Part shown: piece by piece, positions 12,772 to 23,789 of the stretch
Position numbering within the stretch: the stretch's first letter is position 1
How the letters are laid out: every line of letters begins with the position of its first letter
DNA from: Pelobates cultripes
Lineage: Eukaryota; Chordata; Amphibia; Anura; Pelobatidae
Length of the DNA: 64,000 nucleotides
Direction: 5' to 3'
Assembly: GCA_933207985.1 (NCBI GenBank)
Contig: OW240917.1
Location: forward strand, 111,572,522-111,636,521
The notes under the pieces: generated by a model
The model's database searches: none
Seen by the model: the letters and a program-made list of their open reading frames with translations, nothing else
What the model was told of the DNA's origin: nothing
Translations under genes and position numbers: made by a program

Positions 12772-12943
12772 TTTATATTGTCAAGTATAGCAAACTGTGT
12801 CCTAGGCTGACTTTGCCAGTTGGCATTATGAACAATGATGGCTAACCTTTACACTAGAAACATATTTCTGAACTAAAATGTTCTTTTTACTTAGCAGTTA
12901 TGTGCTAGATTTGCAAATATTAATGAGCGACAACATCTCAGAA

Positions 12944-12963
12944 TATATATATATATATATATA
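12944..12963. repeat. (AT)n microsatellite
   Basis: A simple AT dinucleotide run next to an L2 tail. Confidence 0.9.
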
Positions 12964-13075
12964 TTTTATTATTGGCATTTATATAGCGCCAACAAATTCC
13001 GTAGCACTTTACAATAGTACAATATACACACACTTACATTTATGCAGACATGCACACCATACATTTGCATATTGG
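12964..13075 (-). mobile_element. L2-type LINE 3'-end fragment
   Basis: TTTATATAGCGCCAACAAAT TCCGTAGCAC closely matches the 3' end of the L2 at 23.56-26.2 kb. Only the terminal segment remains. Confidence 0.65.
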
Positions 13076-13711
13076 CACTCCCCTGAAACTGTATAGGCAT
13101 CAACTTCTTTATGTATGTATGTTTCTACACACACTCCATAATACATTTACTACAAATAAACACAAACATACACATGCACCATTATATTTATTTCTATAGC
13201 TTTAAACACAAACACACTGCATTTCTTTTCTTGTGTGCATTTATGGCATGTATGCAGAATATTGTGATATTTGTATGTGCCTTTAAACACCTTGCTATTG
13301 ACAGTTTTAATTTGTTGTTATTATCTGTATTCCCCATATGATTATAGTATACACTGTTTTAGTGCTATTTAAGCCTAGTTCCTGGTTAAAATAAAGGCTA
13401 TAGAGGAGTATTTTGCATTTGTATGCTGTATATTGCAACTGTGTGTCTTGGCTAGTCTATTTAATTATAAAAGTGGCAGAGTTGCCCCTTGAGAATTGGG
13501 ATCTGCTGTAGACTCTTGAGATGTGTGGTAAAGAGCTTGCTTGGTCTGAGAGCTGAATGTGTATGTTTGTAAAAGGTGGTCTATGGAGCTGGCTAAGGTT
13601 GATACCAAACTATTGAGTGTGAATAGAAATTGAAAGAGTTGAAATGGTGTTTATGGGTGTGGGAGGAGAAGGAATGGATGATGTAGGGGATAGTCCTTCC
13701 CTGCTCCTTTT

Positions 13712-14178
13712 ACACTGGGACACTCCAGATCCCTAAACATCTTTAGCTCGCTGAAAAGATTTGTGTGAAGAGTGTGTCCTCTTTTTTTAGAGTGCAGATT
13801 TCAACATAAACTGACACTTTTATAAATGAACCTGTATTTCAAGCAGACAACCAGTCATGTTACTTCCTTGTTTGGTTAGCTCAGTGGAGTTAAACTCAAA
13901 AGGCAGCAATTGCCCAGAACACCTGCCTTGTAAAGACTTCTATTTGAGCTGCATTAGTAAGTCTGTGATTGGACAGCCACATAAAGTATGGGCAGGGTTA
14001 GAAGGGGAGGGTTTGCAAAATCAGCAGACAAGAGATCTACAAGTTTTGCAATCTTTTTTAATATAGGCAACCAATGAAAAAATGTGTAATTAAATGCATT
14101 CACATTTTTATTGGGGTATGTAGTAAACAGTGAGTATTTAAATTTATTTTGTATTTGGCTAGTGGAGTGTCCCTTTAA
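13712..14178. mobile_element. MITE-like element ending GTGTCCCTTTAAA
   Basis: It begins near ACTGGGACACTCCAGATCCC and ends GGAGTGTCCCTTTAAATG, giving inverted GGGACACTCC-type termini. No coding potential; the 70-codon open frame inside is judged incidental. Confidence 0.5.
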
Positions 14179-14334
14179 ATGATCATTTTATTGTTTTAGT
14201 CTTTCCATGTTTGATAGATAGTGTAAGTAGGATAAAATGCCATGTTATATTGTATGAATAATTTCAGCCTGGTTCAACATGGCAATGATTTCAGTTTATA
14301 AATATTATACATCATATGTGTATGATATCCTTTT

Positions 14335-14515
14335 TGTCACTATACCCCACTCCCTCTAGCATGTTAGTTCATTGAGCATGGCCCTCAATTCCTGTGTTAA
14401 TGTGCGTCCACTTGTCTGGTTACAATTATGTGTCTGTTAGTCCAGCCATTGTACAGCGCTATGGAATTTGCTTGCGCTATATGAATAATAAAATAATGAT
14501 AAAATAATAACAACA
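14335..14515 (+). mobile_element. L2-type LINE 3'-end fragment
   Basis: CACTATACCCCACTCCCTCT followed by CTGTTAGTCC and GCTATATGAATAATAAAATA matches the tail of the L2 copy at 51444-52797. Confidence 0.75.
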
Positions 14516-15324
14516 TGTGATTGCATTACATTTAGGATAATCCTAAACATTAGGTACAAATAGTAGTACAAATAAGTAGTACAAATAATCTGGATAACAC
14601 AACCTAAAAAGCAATTAAGGCTACAGGCAATGATTCATTTGTCATCCTTTGATATTTTGACTACATACATAATAAACCAGGTGTGATTGTTGTTCCTATT
14701 CTGCTTTTCCACAGTGTTACATCTTGTTCTTTTCTGAGGAATTACTTTTGCAATCACAAATTTCCTTTCCAGGCTGTCTGTATCACTTGAGTTGATTATA
14801 TATTTCCCCACTGTTCTGTGCTATATAGGTGTTGTGGACATTCTAGGCGCTTTATAAAATTAAGCTACAATACAATACTTTCGTTTTAAGCGCCCTTTAA
14901 AAATGAATTTCAGACACACTGAAATATGTTCCTGTCTTGTGAAAAATGTAATTACTTTTGCAAGTAGAGGTCTTTGGAGTGTAGTGAATGGGTTACATAG
15001 TCAGTTGTACTGTAAATTTTTAGATAAAAATACATTTATATTACCATAGGTTTGAACTGAATAAGGGAAACAAATTATTTGGAGGTGCCACTGATTAATA
15101 AAGGTCATTATGATTATTTGTTTTAAAAAACAAATCACAGTAATTGCAAATTTAATAAATTTTTATGGATGAATGTAAGAATAATAACTAGTGCCATAAA
15201 TACAAAATAGAGTGTCGGGGTAGAGCATCATAAAGCCAGAATCATCCCATACCTGAATTTAATAAATTGATTATTATAGCTTTTTTGTTTGCCTTATTTC
15301 AAAAAGTTGATGTGAGTGTTACTC
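14516..15324. other. Gene-free intron sequence
   Basis: Nothing recognisable; AT-rich, no exon signals with coding support. Confidence 0.5.
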
Positions 15325-17640
15325 TTTTTTTTTTATTCTTTATTTTTGAGTGCATAAGGAGAGAAAAAAACAGTTACATATGCGTTTGCCATGCCCCAAC
15401 ATTATGTACCTGCGGTATTGTAATAAACATCAAAATAGTAAGGCATGACATGGGAATACAATGCACAATTTTTAATAATTAACTTGAAGATTGTTATTAA
15501 ACTTAGATAGTTATAAGGTCAAAATGTAAGGAACAACATACTAGGCCAATTGGTCAACATAATGAACTGTTTGCACATTTTTAAGTGTATGTAGATTAAG
15601 AGACCTGTTGGTCCGAGCTGTCTATGGTGTAGGTATCATTCTGCAGCCGTTTGCGAGAGTAGCGTGCTAAGGTAAGCGGAGTTCACAATTTTTTCATTAG
15701 ATGCTGCTAGCCAGACAATAAATTAGTGTATAGCTAAGACATCGCAGAAATAGTCATCTTGGCCCAAAGGCAGATGGGTCGCCGATGCCTGTGTTGCCCT
15801 AGCAGCGTTAACATGTGCAAACATAATGAGATCAGTTTTACAGTGTTATGGCACAAGTGAGCCGCTCATTTTAAATAAAGTAATAATGCTAAACATAGTA
15901 AATGATCAACTGTCAAATGACAGTTTGCAAGCGTGTGAAGTGTAGGTGTGATGTATGCAAAGCATATAAGCGATTGGCATACAGTCATATGATTAAATCT
16001 AAAATAAGCATAAAATAAGATAAAATAAGACCCCTCGGTCGTTCCCCTGGGTGATAGGGAATTACCATCACTAGGTGGGGTGTAGGCCGCATTAAACTGA
16101 AATCAGGTCTTCTCAAGCCTAGCCCATTGCATGAGGTACCCGTTCCCATTTTGCATCGTGTGTGGGGGAGGAGCGCAACTGAGCTCCACGGGGGGGGGGC
16201 TAACAGAAGTGGCATTATGGAAACCTAATGGTACGATAAGGACTGTGTCCACCCTTGCTTGTGACTGTAGTAAATGCACAAGAGTATATGTATGAAAATC
16301 AGGTTACTGTTAGCGTGACTCTACAAATTGTATGAGTTACTGCTTTGGAGGTAAGTAAAACTAGAAATGAAAATAAGAATATAAAAGGAACAGTTTTAAC
16401 TAAACACCTCTATATAAAATGGTTTGCGTTAGTTCTAGAAAAGCACTTCGTAATGCATTATAACTAAGTGTGTGTTGCCCGTAGTCTCTGTTTAGGTGGT
16501 GACTGTGGCGTAGGATTCTGGTGTGGAACCTCGTGGGATAAATGGGGCAATTCTTGCTGGATCCCAATTGCGGGTAGGAGAAGTTAGGTCATGGATTCTC
16601 TCCTGGGTGAGTGAGTCCTGTGGTATGCCCAGAGTCCACAAAAGATCTGCTGTGTCCTGAATGCCTTAGAACGGAGGTGTGTCATCTCTATGTTGTATGA
16701 TGAGTGTTCGGGAGAGCTGACATCGATAGCAGATGTTATGTCATTGAAGCAGGGAGGTGAGAGGTCGGAGTGACCTGCGCCATGCTAGGGTTCTGCTGGA
16801 CAAGTCGGTGAAGAAAGTCAGCACCATATTCTTGAACTAGAGGGGGGTTTTACCATGGAGGGTGGAGAGGACCGCTGTTTTGTCTTTCCCGTTCTGGAAG
16901 GTGACTATTGTATCCCTTGTGGCTGGTGCCTTGGTGGGTTTGGGGACCCGGAAGAGGTCTGTGGGGGTGATGGCTTTGGCCTGTCCGGGTGGCAATATGG
17001 CTGTTAGCATGCGCCTGAGTACGTGTGGCAACTCAGCCTCCGGCACCTCCTCTGGGATCCCTCTGACCTTTAAGTTATGTGTTCGTCTGGCATTATCCTG
17101 GGCCGCAAAGTGGCGTTCATGTATCAGGTTCTGTTGTTGTAAGTCCTGCATGGCCTTTTGTACTGGGGAAATGTTCCGCTGGTGATCTTGGGAGGAGTCC
17201 TCCAGCAAGCTTATGTGGCCTGTCAAGCCCTGTAGCTCACACCGGAGAGCAGTTACATCGGTTAGGATGTTCTTCTGTAGATCTGCCAATAGGGTTTTTA
17301 ATACCCCGGTGGTTAGCAGTTCGGAGTCAGCTCCTGTCTTATTTTGTTTCACCCTCTGCATTGGGGCTGAAGCAGTAAGGTAATTGTCTTCGGCGTCCCT
17401 AGAGAAGTTGTCTGAGAAGTCTGAGCAGCCTCCATGGAGAGCCGCCATATTGGATCCGCTTGTGCAGCGTGCTTGCCTCCACATGTCACCGATCGTCAGC
17501 CCTGGGGCAGGTTTGTCTGTCACTGTTTTTTTTATTTTTGCATCCCATTTGGGCTCTGGGTATCATTGTTGTGCAGAGGTCAGTGGGGGTATTTTAGGTC
17601 TCAATTTCCCCGTTCTGTGGCTGGAACTTCCGAGTATTAC
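15325..17640 (-). mobile_element. L1/Tx1-type LINE with ORF1, ORF2 missing
   Basis: The minus-strand 3' end is marked by a T-run at about 15330 (A-tail of the element). ORF1 lies at 16837-17523. Only about 1.5 kb separates them, and I see no reverse transcriptase there, so ORF2 seems to be deleted or replaced. The intervening part contains a G9 run near 16190 and is otherwise non-coding. Confidence 0.7.
16837..17523 (-). CDS. LINE-1-type ORF1 protein (RNA-binding chaperone), probably C-truncated
   Basis: An open frame of 228 codons. Residues ~60-150 are rich in heptad-like Leu/Gln/Glu (LQKNILTDVTALRCELQGL, QKAMQDLQQQNL), fitting the ORF1 coiled coil used for trimerisation. Residues ~155-215 contain NLKVRGIPEEVPEAELPHVL and DLFRVPKPTKAPATRDTIV, the RRM-like motif of L1 ORF1p. 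The usual C-terminal domain is absent: the frame stops right after TAVLSTLHGKTPL. ORF1p binds LINE RNA in cytoplasmic particles and has nucleic-acid chaperone activity. The N-terminus is taken at the first Met; an earlier start was not visible. Since no ORF2 follows, this copy is presumably immobile. Confidence 0.7.
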   Translation of the reverse strand: MTDKPAPGLTIGDMWRQARCTSGSNMAALHGGCSDFSDNFSRDAEDNYLTASAPMQRVKQNKTGADSELLTTGVLKTLLADLQKNILTDVTALRCELQGLTGHISLLEDSSQDHQRNISPVQKAMQDLQQQNLIHERHFAAQDNARRTHNLKVRGIPEEVPEAELPHVLRRMLTAILPPGQAKAITPTDLFRVPKPTKAPATRDTIVTFQNGKDKTAVLSTLHGKTPL

Positions 17641-18845
17641 TCATTTTATACAGCCAAATATTTTAGTAGGGTTACAATAATCCAGAATTGTAGCAAATTG
17701 AGATCTGAATGCAAATGTTAGACTAAATATAGCTGATCTCCAGTTCAACTACAGTCACATCTTGGATAGTTTACCTGGAATTTTGTCATTTGATTTCCAA
17801 ATCAGAGTTTACGGAATTACCTGGCTATATATAACCTATCCAACCCACAAGTCAAAGCTGAACGTTATGATTGGGTGCTATCCTTTTATATACTTTATCA
17901 ATGTAATCCGTGTGATTGTGCATATGTGGCTTTTTTCTCATGGCTGAAGGATGTAGAAGATTTAGAAATCAGACTCTTCCGTTTGAGAACATCTTAGCAT
18001 TATCATATAAGCACAGTTTGTTTTAATAAAAAAATGTGTTTTTCTTACCAAGACAGAGGACTCTGCCTCATTCCTTAGGGGTCTGGGCCTGCCTAAAGTC
18101 ATTTTCCACCCAGTTGGCTGTTCCTGGTACGTTTCATAAGTGGTCCTGTTTGTTCCTCGCCCCGCTGTGGAAAACGGTTGAATAACCCTGGGCCATGCTG
18201 GGCCCTTGGGAGACAGGAGGAGTGGTTGATGGCGTTTCACCTATGGAATGCTTTTTCCATTTCATGTTCTGATTGTTTAAACCTCTGTTGCTGAATACTG
18301 TTTGCCTTGATGTGGCAGGTGGGCATTCCCTCTAATGGCCATTGAAGTAACTAAATAACCTCCATTTGTATAGATATAAATAGGGATTATGGGAAAAAGC
18401 ACAGGTAACTTTATGTTAACCCGCCACCCGCACCAGCTATAGTCATAGCTTGATTCTTGTAGCCTAAGGTTTAACAATCCAAGATTGATAACTAATGCAG
18501 AAGAGTTTAATAACTCACAATCGCATTCTCTAATTTGACTTATTTGTATATAGAAGGTTTCAACTATGGCAATTGTAGCAAATATAGTAAAATAAGTAAA
18601 AATACATTGTAAACTATCTGAACACTGAAACCTAATAGAAAACTTAGTTTCCATATCTATCACTTTAACAAGGTGTACAATCTATATGCCTCCTAGGGAG
18701 CTTAATTAATCATGGTGATTCTTTTGATAAAGTACATGCAGAACAGCACTTTTCATGTACCGCTCTGACATACTTAGAAGATTTAATGGATTTAGACAAA
18801 TTTACCTGTGCATGATGGAGAAAGAGCAACTTAAAGTGTTATGGT
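17641..18845. other. Gene-free intron sequence
   Basis: No exon or recognisable transposon protein. Open frames at 17962-18240 and 18277-18663 are unrecognised and probably not genes. Confidence 0.5.
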
Positions 18846-18847
18846 TT

Positions 18848-19480
18848 CACTTAAAGGGAGACTGTAGTCACCACAACCACTACATCCTAATGTAGTGGTT
18901 ATGGTGTCTATAGCCTGACCCTGCAGGCTTTTCATTGTAATGCTACATTTTCAGAGAAAAGGCAGTGTTTACATTACATTGCTGCCTAGTAACACCTCTA
19001 GTAGCTGTCACTCATATGGCCACTAAAGATGCTTCCTATCTCTTCGCTCTGCATGGAGACTCTGAATGCTCCCCATAGAGATGCATTGATTTAATGCATC
19101 TCTATGAGGAAATTCTGACGGGTACAAGCTTGGCATTTTGCTGCGCATGCACAATAGCTTCCCAGTGCTTTCGTATGAAAAAACCTGGAGATTGATGATC
19201 TCAGCCATGAAGTCACGCAATAAAAAATGAAGTTTAAACACCTTTTCATGTGTTTAGAGGGGTACCAGGTAACTAAACATTGAACAGATAAACATAGTGC
19301 TAGGGATATGCATGGGATAGGCAAAAGGCTATCCTAGATATAAGATAAGGTCAGGGACTAATGAAAGTATTTAGAAATTTAGGCAGACTAGATGGGCCGA
19401 ATGGTTCTTACCTGCCGTCACATTCTATGTTTCTGTGAATACATGTTTGTATTCATAACACTATATTGTTCCTTTAACTA
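18848..19480. mobile_element. TTAA-type MITE broken by a CR1 tail
   Basis: It begins TTAAAGGGAGACTGTAGTCA and ends ACTATATTGTTCCTTTAA, giving inverted AAAGG(A/G)...-type termini next to TTAA. The internal phrases TAGTGCTAGGGA and GAATACATGTTTGTATTC, normally adjacent in this kind of element (my recollection), are separated by a CR1 3' end. Confidence 0.6.
19308..19436 (+). mobile_element. CR1 LINE 3' end nested in a MITE
   Basis: GGATAGGCAAAAGGCTATCC, then GGCAGACTAGATGGGCCGAA and CATTCTATGTTTCT, match the 3' end of the CR1 copy ending at 35965. CR1 copies are usually 5'-truncated like this. Confidence 0.8.
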
Positions 19481-19718
19481 TTAATATTTACCTATATATC
19501 GGTGGATATTTACAAAGCAGGTCTAATCAAGTAGAGCGTACAAAAGGAATTTTCCATTGGTAACTATGGAAATAGGTTGATCTATTCAAATAATTTTACT
19601 TAATTCATCCCACCAATTGTATTCAAGAAATCTGTGTTGACTAGTTATTAATCACATTATCAGTAGAATTTACACACACTACCATACAAAATACTTATGA
19701 TAAATGTTGACCTCTCAC

Positions 19719-19893
19719 CTGGTACCAGGAATACGCCCTATCTGAGGGATCAATGAGAATAGTGATGATTTTTGCCTTGGGAACTAGAGCTGCTGCCCTC
19801 TTTGGTGCATCCTCCGAATGGAAATAGTTGGCGCTTTTTTCGAACAAGAAATCTGTAGTTACATTGGAAGGAACAGGGAAAAAATCCATGTAC
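19719..19893 (-). CDS. ndst3: NDST exon D: PAPS 3'-phosphate binding segment
   Basis: This 175-nt exon follows a TTTTTTAG acceptor and ends in CAG before GTGAGAGG. Its first base completes the split Trp codon. It encodes [20 protein letters not shown], then [20 protein letters not shown], then [18 protein letters not shown]. The Ser of AYSWYQ (codon 19730-19728) is 98 residues after the catalytic lysine, the same spacing as Lys614 to Ser712 in NDST1, the residue that contacts the PAPS 3'-phosphate. Apparent translation past YQ is intron. The internal Met is not a start codon, since the exon is spliced to exon C. Confidence 0.94.
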
Positions 19894-20827
19894 CTAAAAA
19901 ATAAATATTGAAATAATAATAAAATAAATATTCTCGCAAAATACTCACAAACCTTTTCTTTGCACGCCTTCTGCTATAACGATAACCATTTATTAGATAT
20001 GTCCTTTACTTTGTGTTTATTTGCTGCTGAACCTGCTGTTTTATGTATGAAGTCACTGTGTTTTACACTATATCAGTTTATCTTTTTTCCCTTTTTACAG
20101 CAACAAGCTTGCATTAAATAAAATAAACCTAGAGTATTGGATCTCCTGTGTACTGTAATTTAACTTCAGGTCCAAAAGGCTGACTTGAGAAAAGCAAGTT
20201 ATTTGATGTCAACTAAGAATAGCTGAGGTAGTGATTAAGGTACTACTTGTAATTCATCTCAAGCCAGCAGTGCCTTGCGCTCATTTCGCATCCCAGGGTT
20301 AGCAAAAGTTAGGTTTTCCAGCAGAACAGTAATCAATGGGCAACAGAAGTAAAATAAATTGACTTTAATGGAATAAAGTTCAGACTTGTGCAAGAGGCTG
20401 GAATGACCTATATAAGAAAGCCTTGATAAATATGATTGATTTGAGAGGGATAAAGATCATTTGTGAGTCTGGAGACGCTGGTCATCTGGTTAGCATTCAT
20501 TCTTTAAATAATATCTGAACGTTCAGTTTTTCAGAAACACTCCGAATATTCCCCTGGGAGAACACTTTATATTTGGTTAGTTATGATCTTTGAGCCACGA
20601 GAGAGGAAATGAGAAAATGTGTTTCTGCTGAAGACTGAGAGCAGGCATTCGCATTCTATTGTTGTTATAATAATGTAGAATATTGCTTTGCTCCAGAGAG
20701 CTTCTGGCTTTGAGAAGCACAGTTGTGACTTGATTAGAGTTATAATTCCCAGTCCTTGTTTGTTTTCTAAATTTTTTTTTTTGGTACCCCAGGTTAGATC
20801 ATTTTACTTCTTCTTTTTTACTATTAT

Positions 20828-21436
20828 TTAAAGTGGTGCTGTCACTTCCTATGGTTTTTAATACTATAGTTGTTATTCCTATAATTAAGCACTATGCTGG
20901 AACTGCGGCTCTCCATCATGGCTTCCTGTCAGTCATTTATATAAATTATATCCCTGGCGCATGTTATTTAGAATATCAAAAGCGTAGAGTGAGCAATGTA
21001 GGCCGGCACTGAAACGAAGTGCAATGCCAATTGCCAAATCTTTAAAGAGACAGTATGGACACGAAAAACAACTGTATTTGATTGGGTTTAGCTTTACTGA
21101 TACACTATAATTTTTTTTGCATGCTCAAATTGGATCATTTTGCAAGTGTAAAAAAAACTTTGGTAGCATTGTGCACTCTAACCCTGCCCCCCTAGACAGA
21201 TTGTCAATACTAACATACTAACAGGATGCCTTAGCCTCTTCGAATGCAGCTTAGCTACTGACACCTGAGACTTTTTCATGATGAGGACAAGACACACAAG
21301 CAGACATGTAATAGGTATATCTGTACATGTCTGACCTGTTTCTGTGTTTACCTTCCTGGACATGCGTACTAAACAGAGCTTTCATTTTATGGGGGTGTGG
21401 TGTGTTGTACTCTATTAAAGCATTGTTTAATATACA
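20828..21436. mobile_element. One or two degraded TTTAAAG-type MITEs
   Basis: TTTAAAGTGGTGCTGTC at 20828 and TTTAAAGAGACAGTATGG at 21041 resemble left ends of the TTAA-flanked MITE families in this window. The right ends are unclear. Confidence 0.35.
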
Positions 21437-22044
21437 TTTTTAGGGGGAGTTTTATAATGAAAACCAGCAGATTTAAGTTCCATTATTAAACTGAAATGCC
21501 AGTCATAATCATTAATTATTGCCTCTGCATTTCTCATTGTCATTCATGAGTGAAGGGGGAGGAAGGTCTGCATGGAGGATTGGAGGCATGGCCTGTTATG
21601 GTAAGCTCCCAGCACTAAAGGGATGACGGTGGTTCCCTGTGGGGAAAGGAGAGGGGGGTCTGTGTTTTCTGTCTGTGCATCAACTGTGCAGTCAGTTTTA
21701 ACTGCAAACTGAATTGTCGGATAGCAGTCAAAGCTCCATTTTCCTGTGTGGACAGTGTCCTTACTAAAGAACACTTTCACTGCCAAGTGTTCTGAATGTG
21801 CCAAGCTACAGAACCAAGTGCTCTTTAAGAGAGCTGCTCCCTTCAGTTGGTACCGATCACATTGCAAACTGAAACACTAATTAGAATTTAAATGTGGGGT
21901 TGCATCTCAGGTGAAATACGTGATTTCCTATAAGAATTATGTGCATCATGCTGATTAATGAACAACCAGCCGCCTAACACTGAAGCTGGTTAAAATTATA
22001 GCCAGAAATATCTGGCAAGCAGACAAGTAAGCTTGTCCGAAAAA

Positions 22045-22062
22045 GTGTGTGTGTGTGTGTGT
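22045..22062. repeat. (GT)n microsatellite
   Basis: About nine GT units in the intron between NDST exons C and D. Confidence 0.9.
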
Positions 22063-22351
22063 ATTAAATTCTCTCATTAGAATGCAACATTTCAGCCTAC
22101 AGTGTTCCTTTACTATATATGACCCTTTAATTTTTATAGTAATACACATAAATCCTAACACAGGTTATGGGCGATTTTCAAGATTTATATAATGGTGAAA
22201 CCTTCATAAAAGTAACAGTTCTGCTTAAAAGAGTGGCACTTTATGTGTCTTATGTAATTTAGCTTACAGGTTTGATGTAGTAATGTTTTATAATGAGACT
22301 TTGAAGCTCTGAACATCAACATAGACACACGAGTATTAATTGTATGCTCAC

Positions 22352-22475
22352 CAATCCACCCCTTTCTGGTAGTTATTCCCATTGAAGAACTGCATCTCTT
22401 CAAATGTTTTTGGACTGGGTGAATTGCTAATAATAGAGGGGTGCATAACAAGGAATAAGTACAATGCCGTGGTAC
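22352..22475 (-). CDS. ndst3: NDST exon C: catalytic glutamate exon
   Basis: This 124-nt exon follows a GTCCGCAG acceptor. The first two bases complete the Gly of GPQKTG, and the exon ends with TG of a Trp codon before GTGAGC. It encodes [20 protein letters not shown] followed by [20 protein letters not shown] and the split W. TTALYLFL continues the PAPS-binding helix. The second Glu of FEE (codon 22398-22396) lies 28 residues after the exon B lysine, exactly as Glu642 follows Lys614 in NDST1, where it is proposed as the catalytic base. It was recognised only by reading through the exon, because no long ORF marks it. Confidence 0.92.
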
Positions 22476-23159
22476 CTGCGGACAACATAATGGTTACATT
22501 CTGTAAAATATAAATAATTATTTCAGAAACAGGTTATTAAACTGCAGCTGTAAAATGTTCTTGGACTACACCTCCCATAAATCTTTGCTATCCTACTGGC
22601 AAATATTTAAGGAACTAAACACACTTAGTGATACTCCTAGTTTAGAGCATTTGTATTTAATTCCTTCGCATTTATTTATTCTCATTTATTTATTTATTCA
22701 TAATATATTTTACCAGGATGGATACATTGAGATTTCTCTCATTTTCAAGTATGTCCTGGGTCCACAAAAAATTGCATTGTTACAATAGGTTACAATATTA
22801 CAAAAATACAATATACAAACTATATATATATATGCATACACACACACACACATATATAAATGTAATTCATAATAGGTATTCAATATATTCAACCATGACA
22901 GGTGCATTCTGGGCTGAGGTATATTGCCATAGATATCTTAAAAGATTTTAGATTGAATGAAGATTTGACTGTGTCCCTGAGGTTATTCCATAATTGCGGT
23001 GATCTGTAGGAAAATGAGGATCAAGCCACTTTATTATTGTATTGCAGTAAGCTAAATATGTGCTAGTACTGGATCAGAGGTTATAGGAGGTGGGAACAGC
23101 TGGGGAGAGCATTCTACTCAGGTAGGGTGGGCGCTTCCCAGAAATGCTCTTATGCACCA

Positions 23160-23556
23160 GGCTGGAAAGATGAAGAGTGCGTCAGGATTCCAGCATGTCA
23201 CAGTAGTGGGTAAAGTAATTACATTCTAGTACAAAGCGGCAGAACTAATTATATAACGTATTAAGTTTATTAAGGTGGGTTTGGGTGAGGGTGCATACTC
23301 TACACCCCCATAATCAATGACTGGCATTAGCATTTGTTGCACTATCCTGTTTCCTTACTGTAGGGCCAAGGCAGGATTTGTTTCTATACAGGGCACCTAG
23401 TTTTAGGTAAAGTTTTGAAGAGATTTTTTCAATGTGGAAAGGATGGAAAGATGAAGAGTGTGTCGGGATTCTAGCGATAGCCAGTTTAGCTCTTTTAACA
23501 TGTCACAGTGGTGGGTAAAGTAATTACATTCTAGTACAAAGCGGCAGAATGAATTA

Positions 23557-23560
<4 letters not shown>
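23160..23560. repeat. Tandem duplication inside the host LINE (A-B-A' blocks)
   Basis: Block A (GGAAAGATGAAGAGTG... to ...AAAGCGGCAGAA) occurs at about 23163-23255 and again at 23446-23552. Block B (AAGGTGGGTTTG... to ...TTTTTTCAATGTG) occurs at about 23271-23437 and again at 26229-26394, beyond the L2. In LINE sense this is a tandem duplication of a roughly 280-bp B-A unit, with the L2 inserted between the second B and its A. Confidence 0.75.
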
Positions 23561-23596
<36 letters not shown>

Positions 23597-23597
23597 T
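23556..23597. repeat. (ATT)n microsatellite at the L2 tail
   Basis: About 14 ATT units forming the 3' tail of the L2 insertion, as is typical for this clade. Confidence 0.9.
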
Positions 23598-23789
23598 ATA
23601 TAGTGCCAACAAATTCCGTAGCGCTGTACAATGGGTGGACTAACAGACACATAATTGAGATCAGACCACTGACGTACAGGAACAGAGGGGGTTGAGGGCC
23701 CTGCTCGATGAGCTTACATGCTAGAGGGAGTGGGTATAGTGACACAAAGGGTTAAAGTAGGGGAATTAAATAGTTTGTTACAGAAGGGT

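Noticed and set aside
13876..13887. TTAGCTCAGTGG, resembling a tRNA A box
   Set aside because: No B box (GGTTCGANTCC) or cloverleaf follows within 100 bases, and the motif lies inside a MITE-like element.
16862..17721. Several plus-strand open frames of about 95-107 codons
   Set aside because: They are antisense to the L1 ORF1 and have no family resemblance; GC-richer coding DNA tends to keep the opposite strand open.
19695..19889. Met of the exon D frame as a translation start
   Set aside because: A splice acceptor lies three to four bases upstream and the preceding exon supplies the frame; the Met is internal (WYMDFF).
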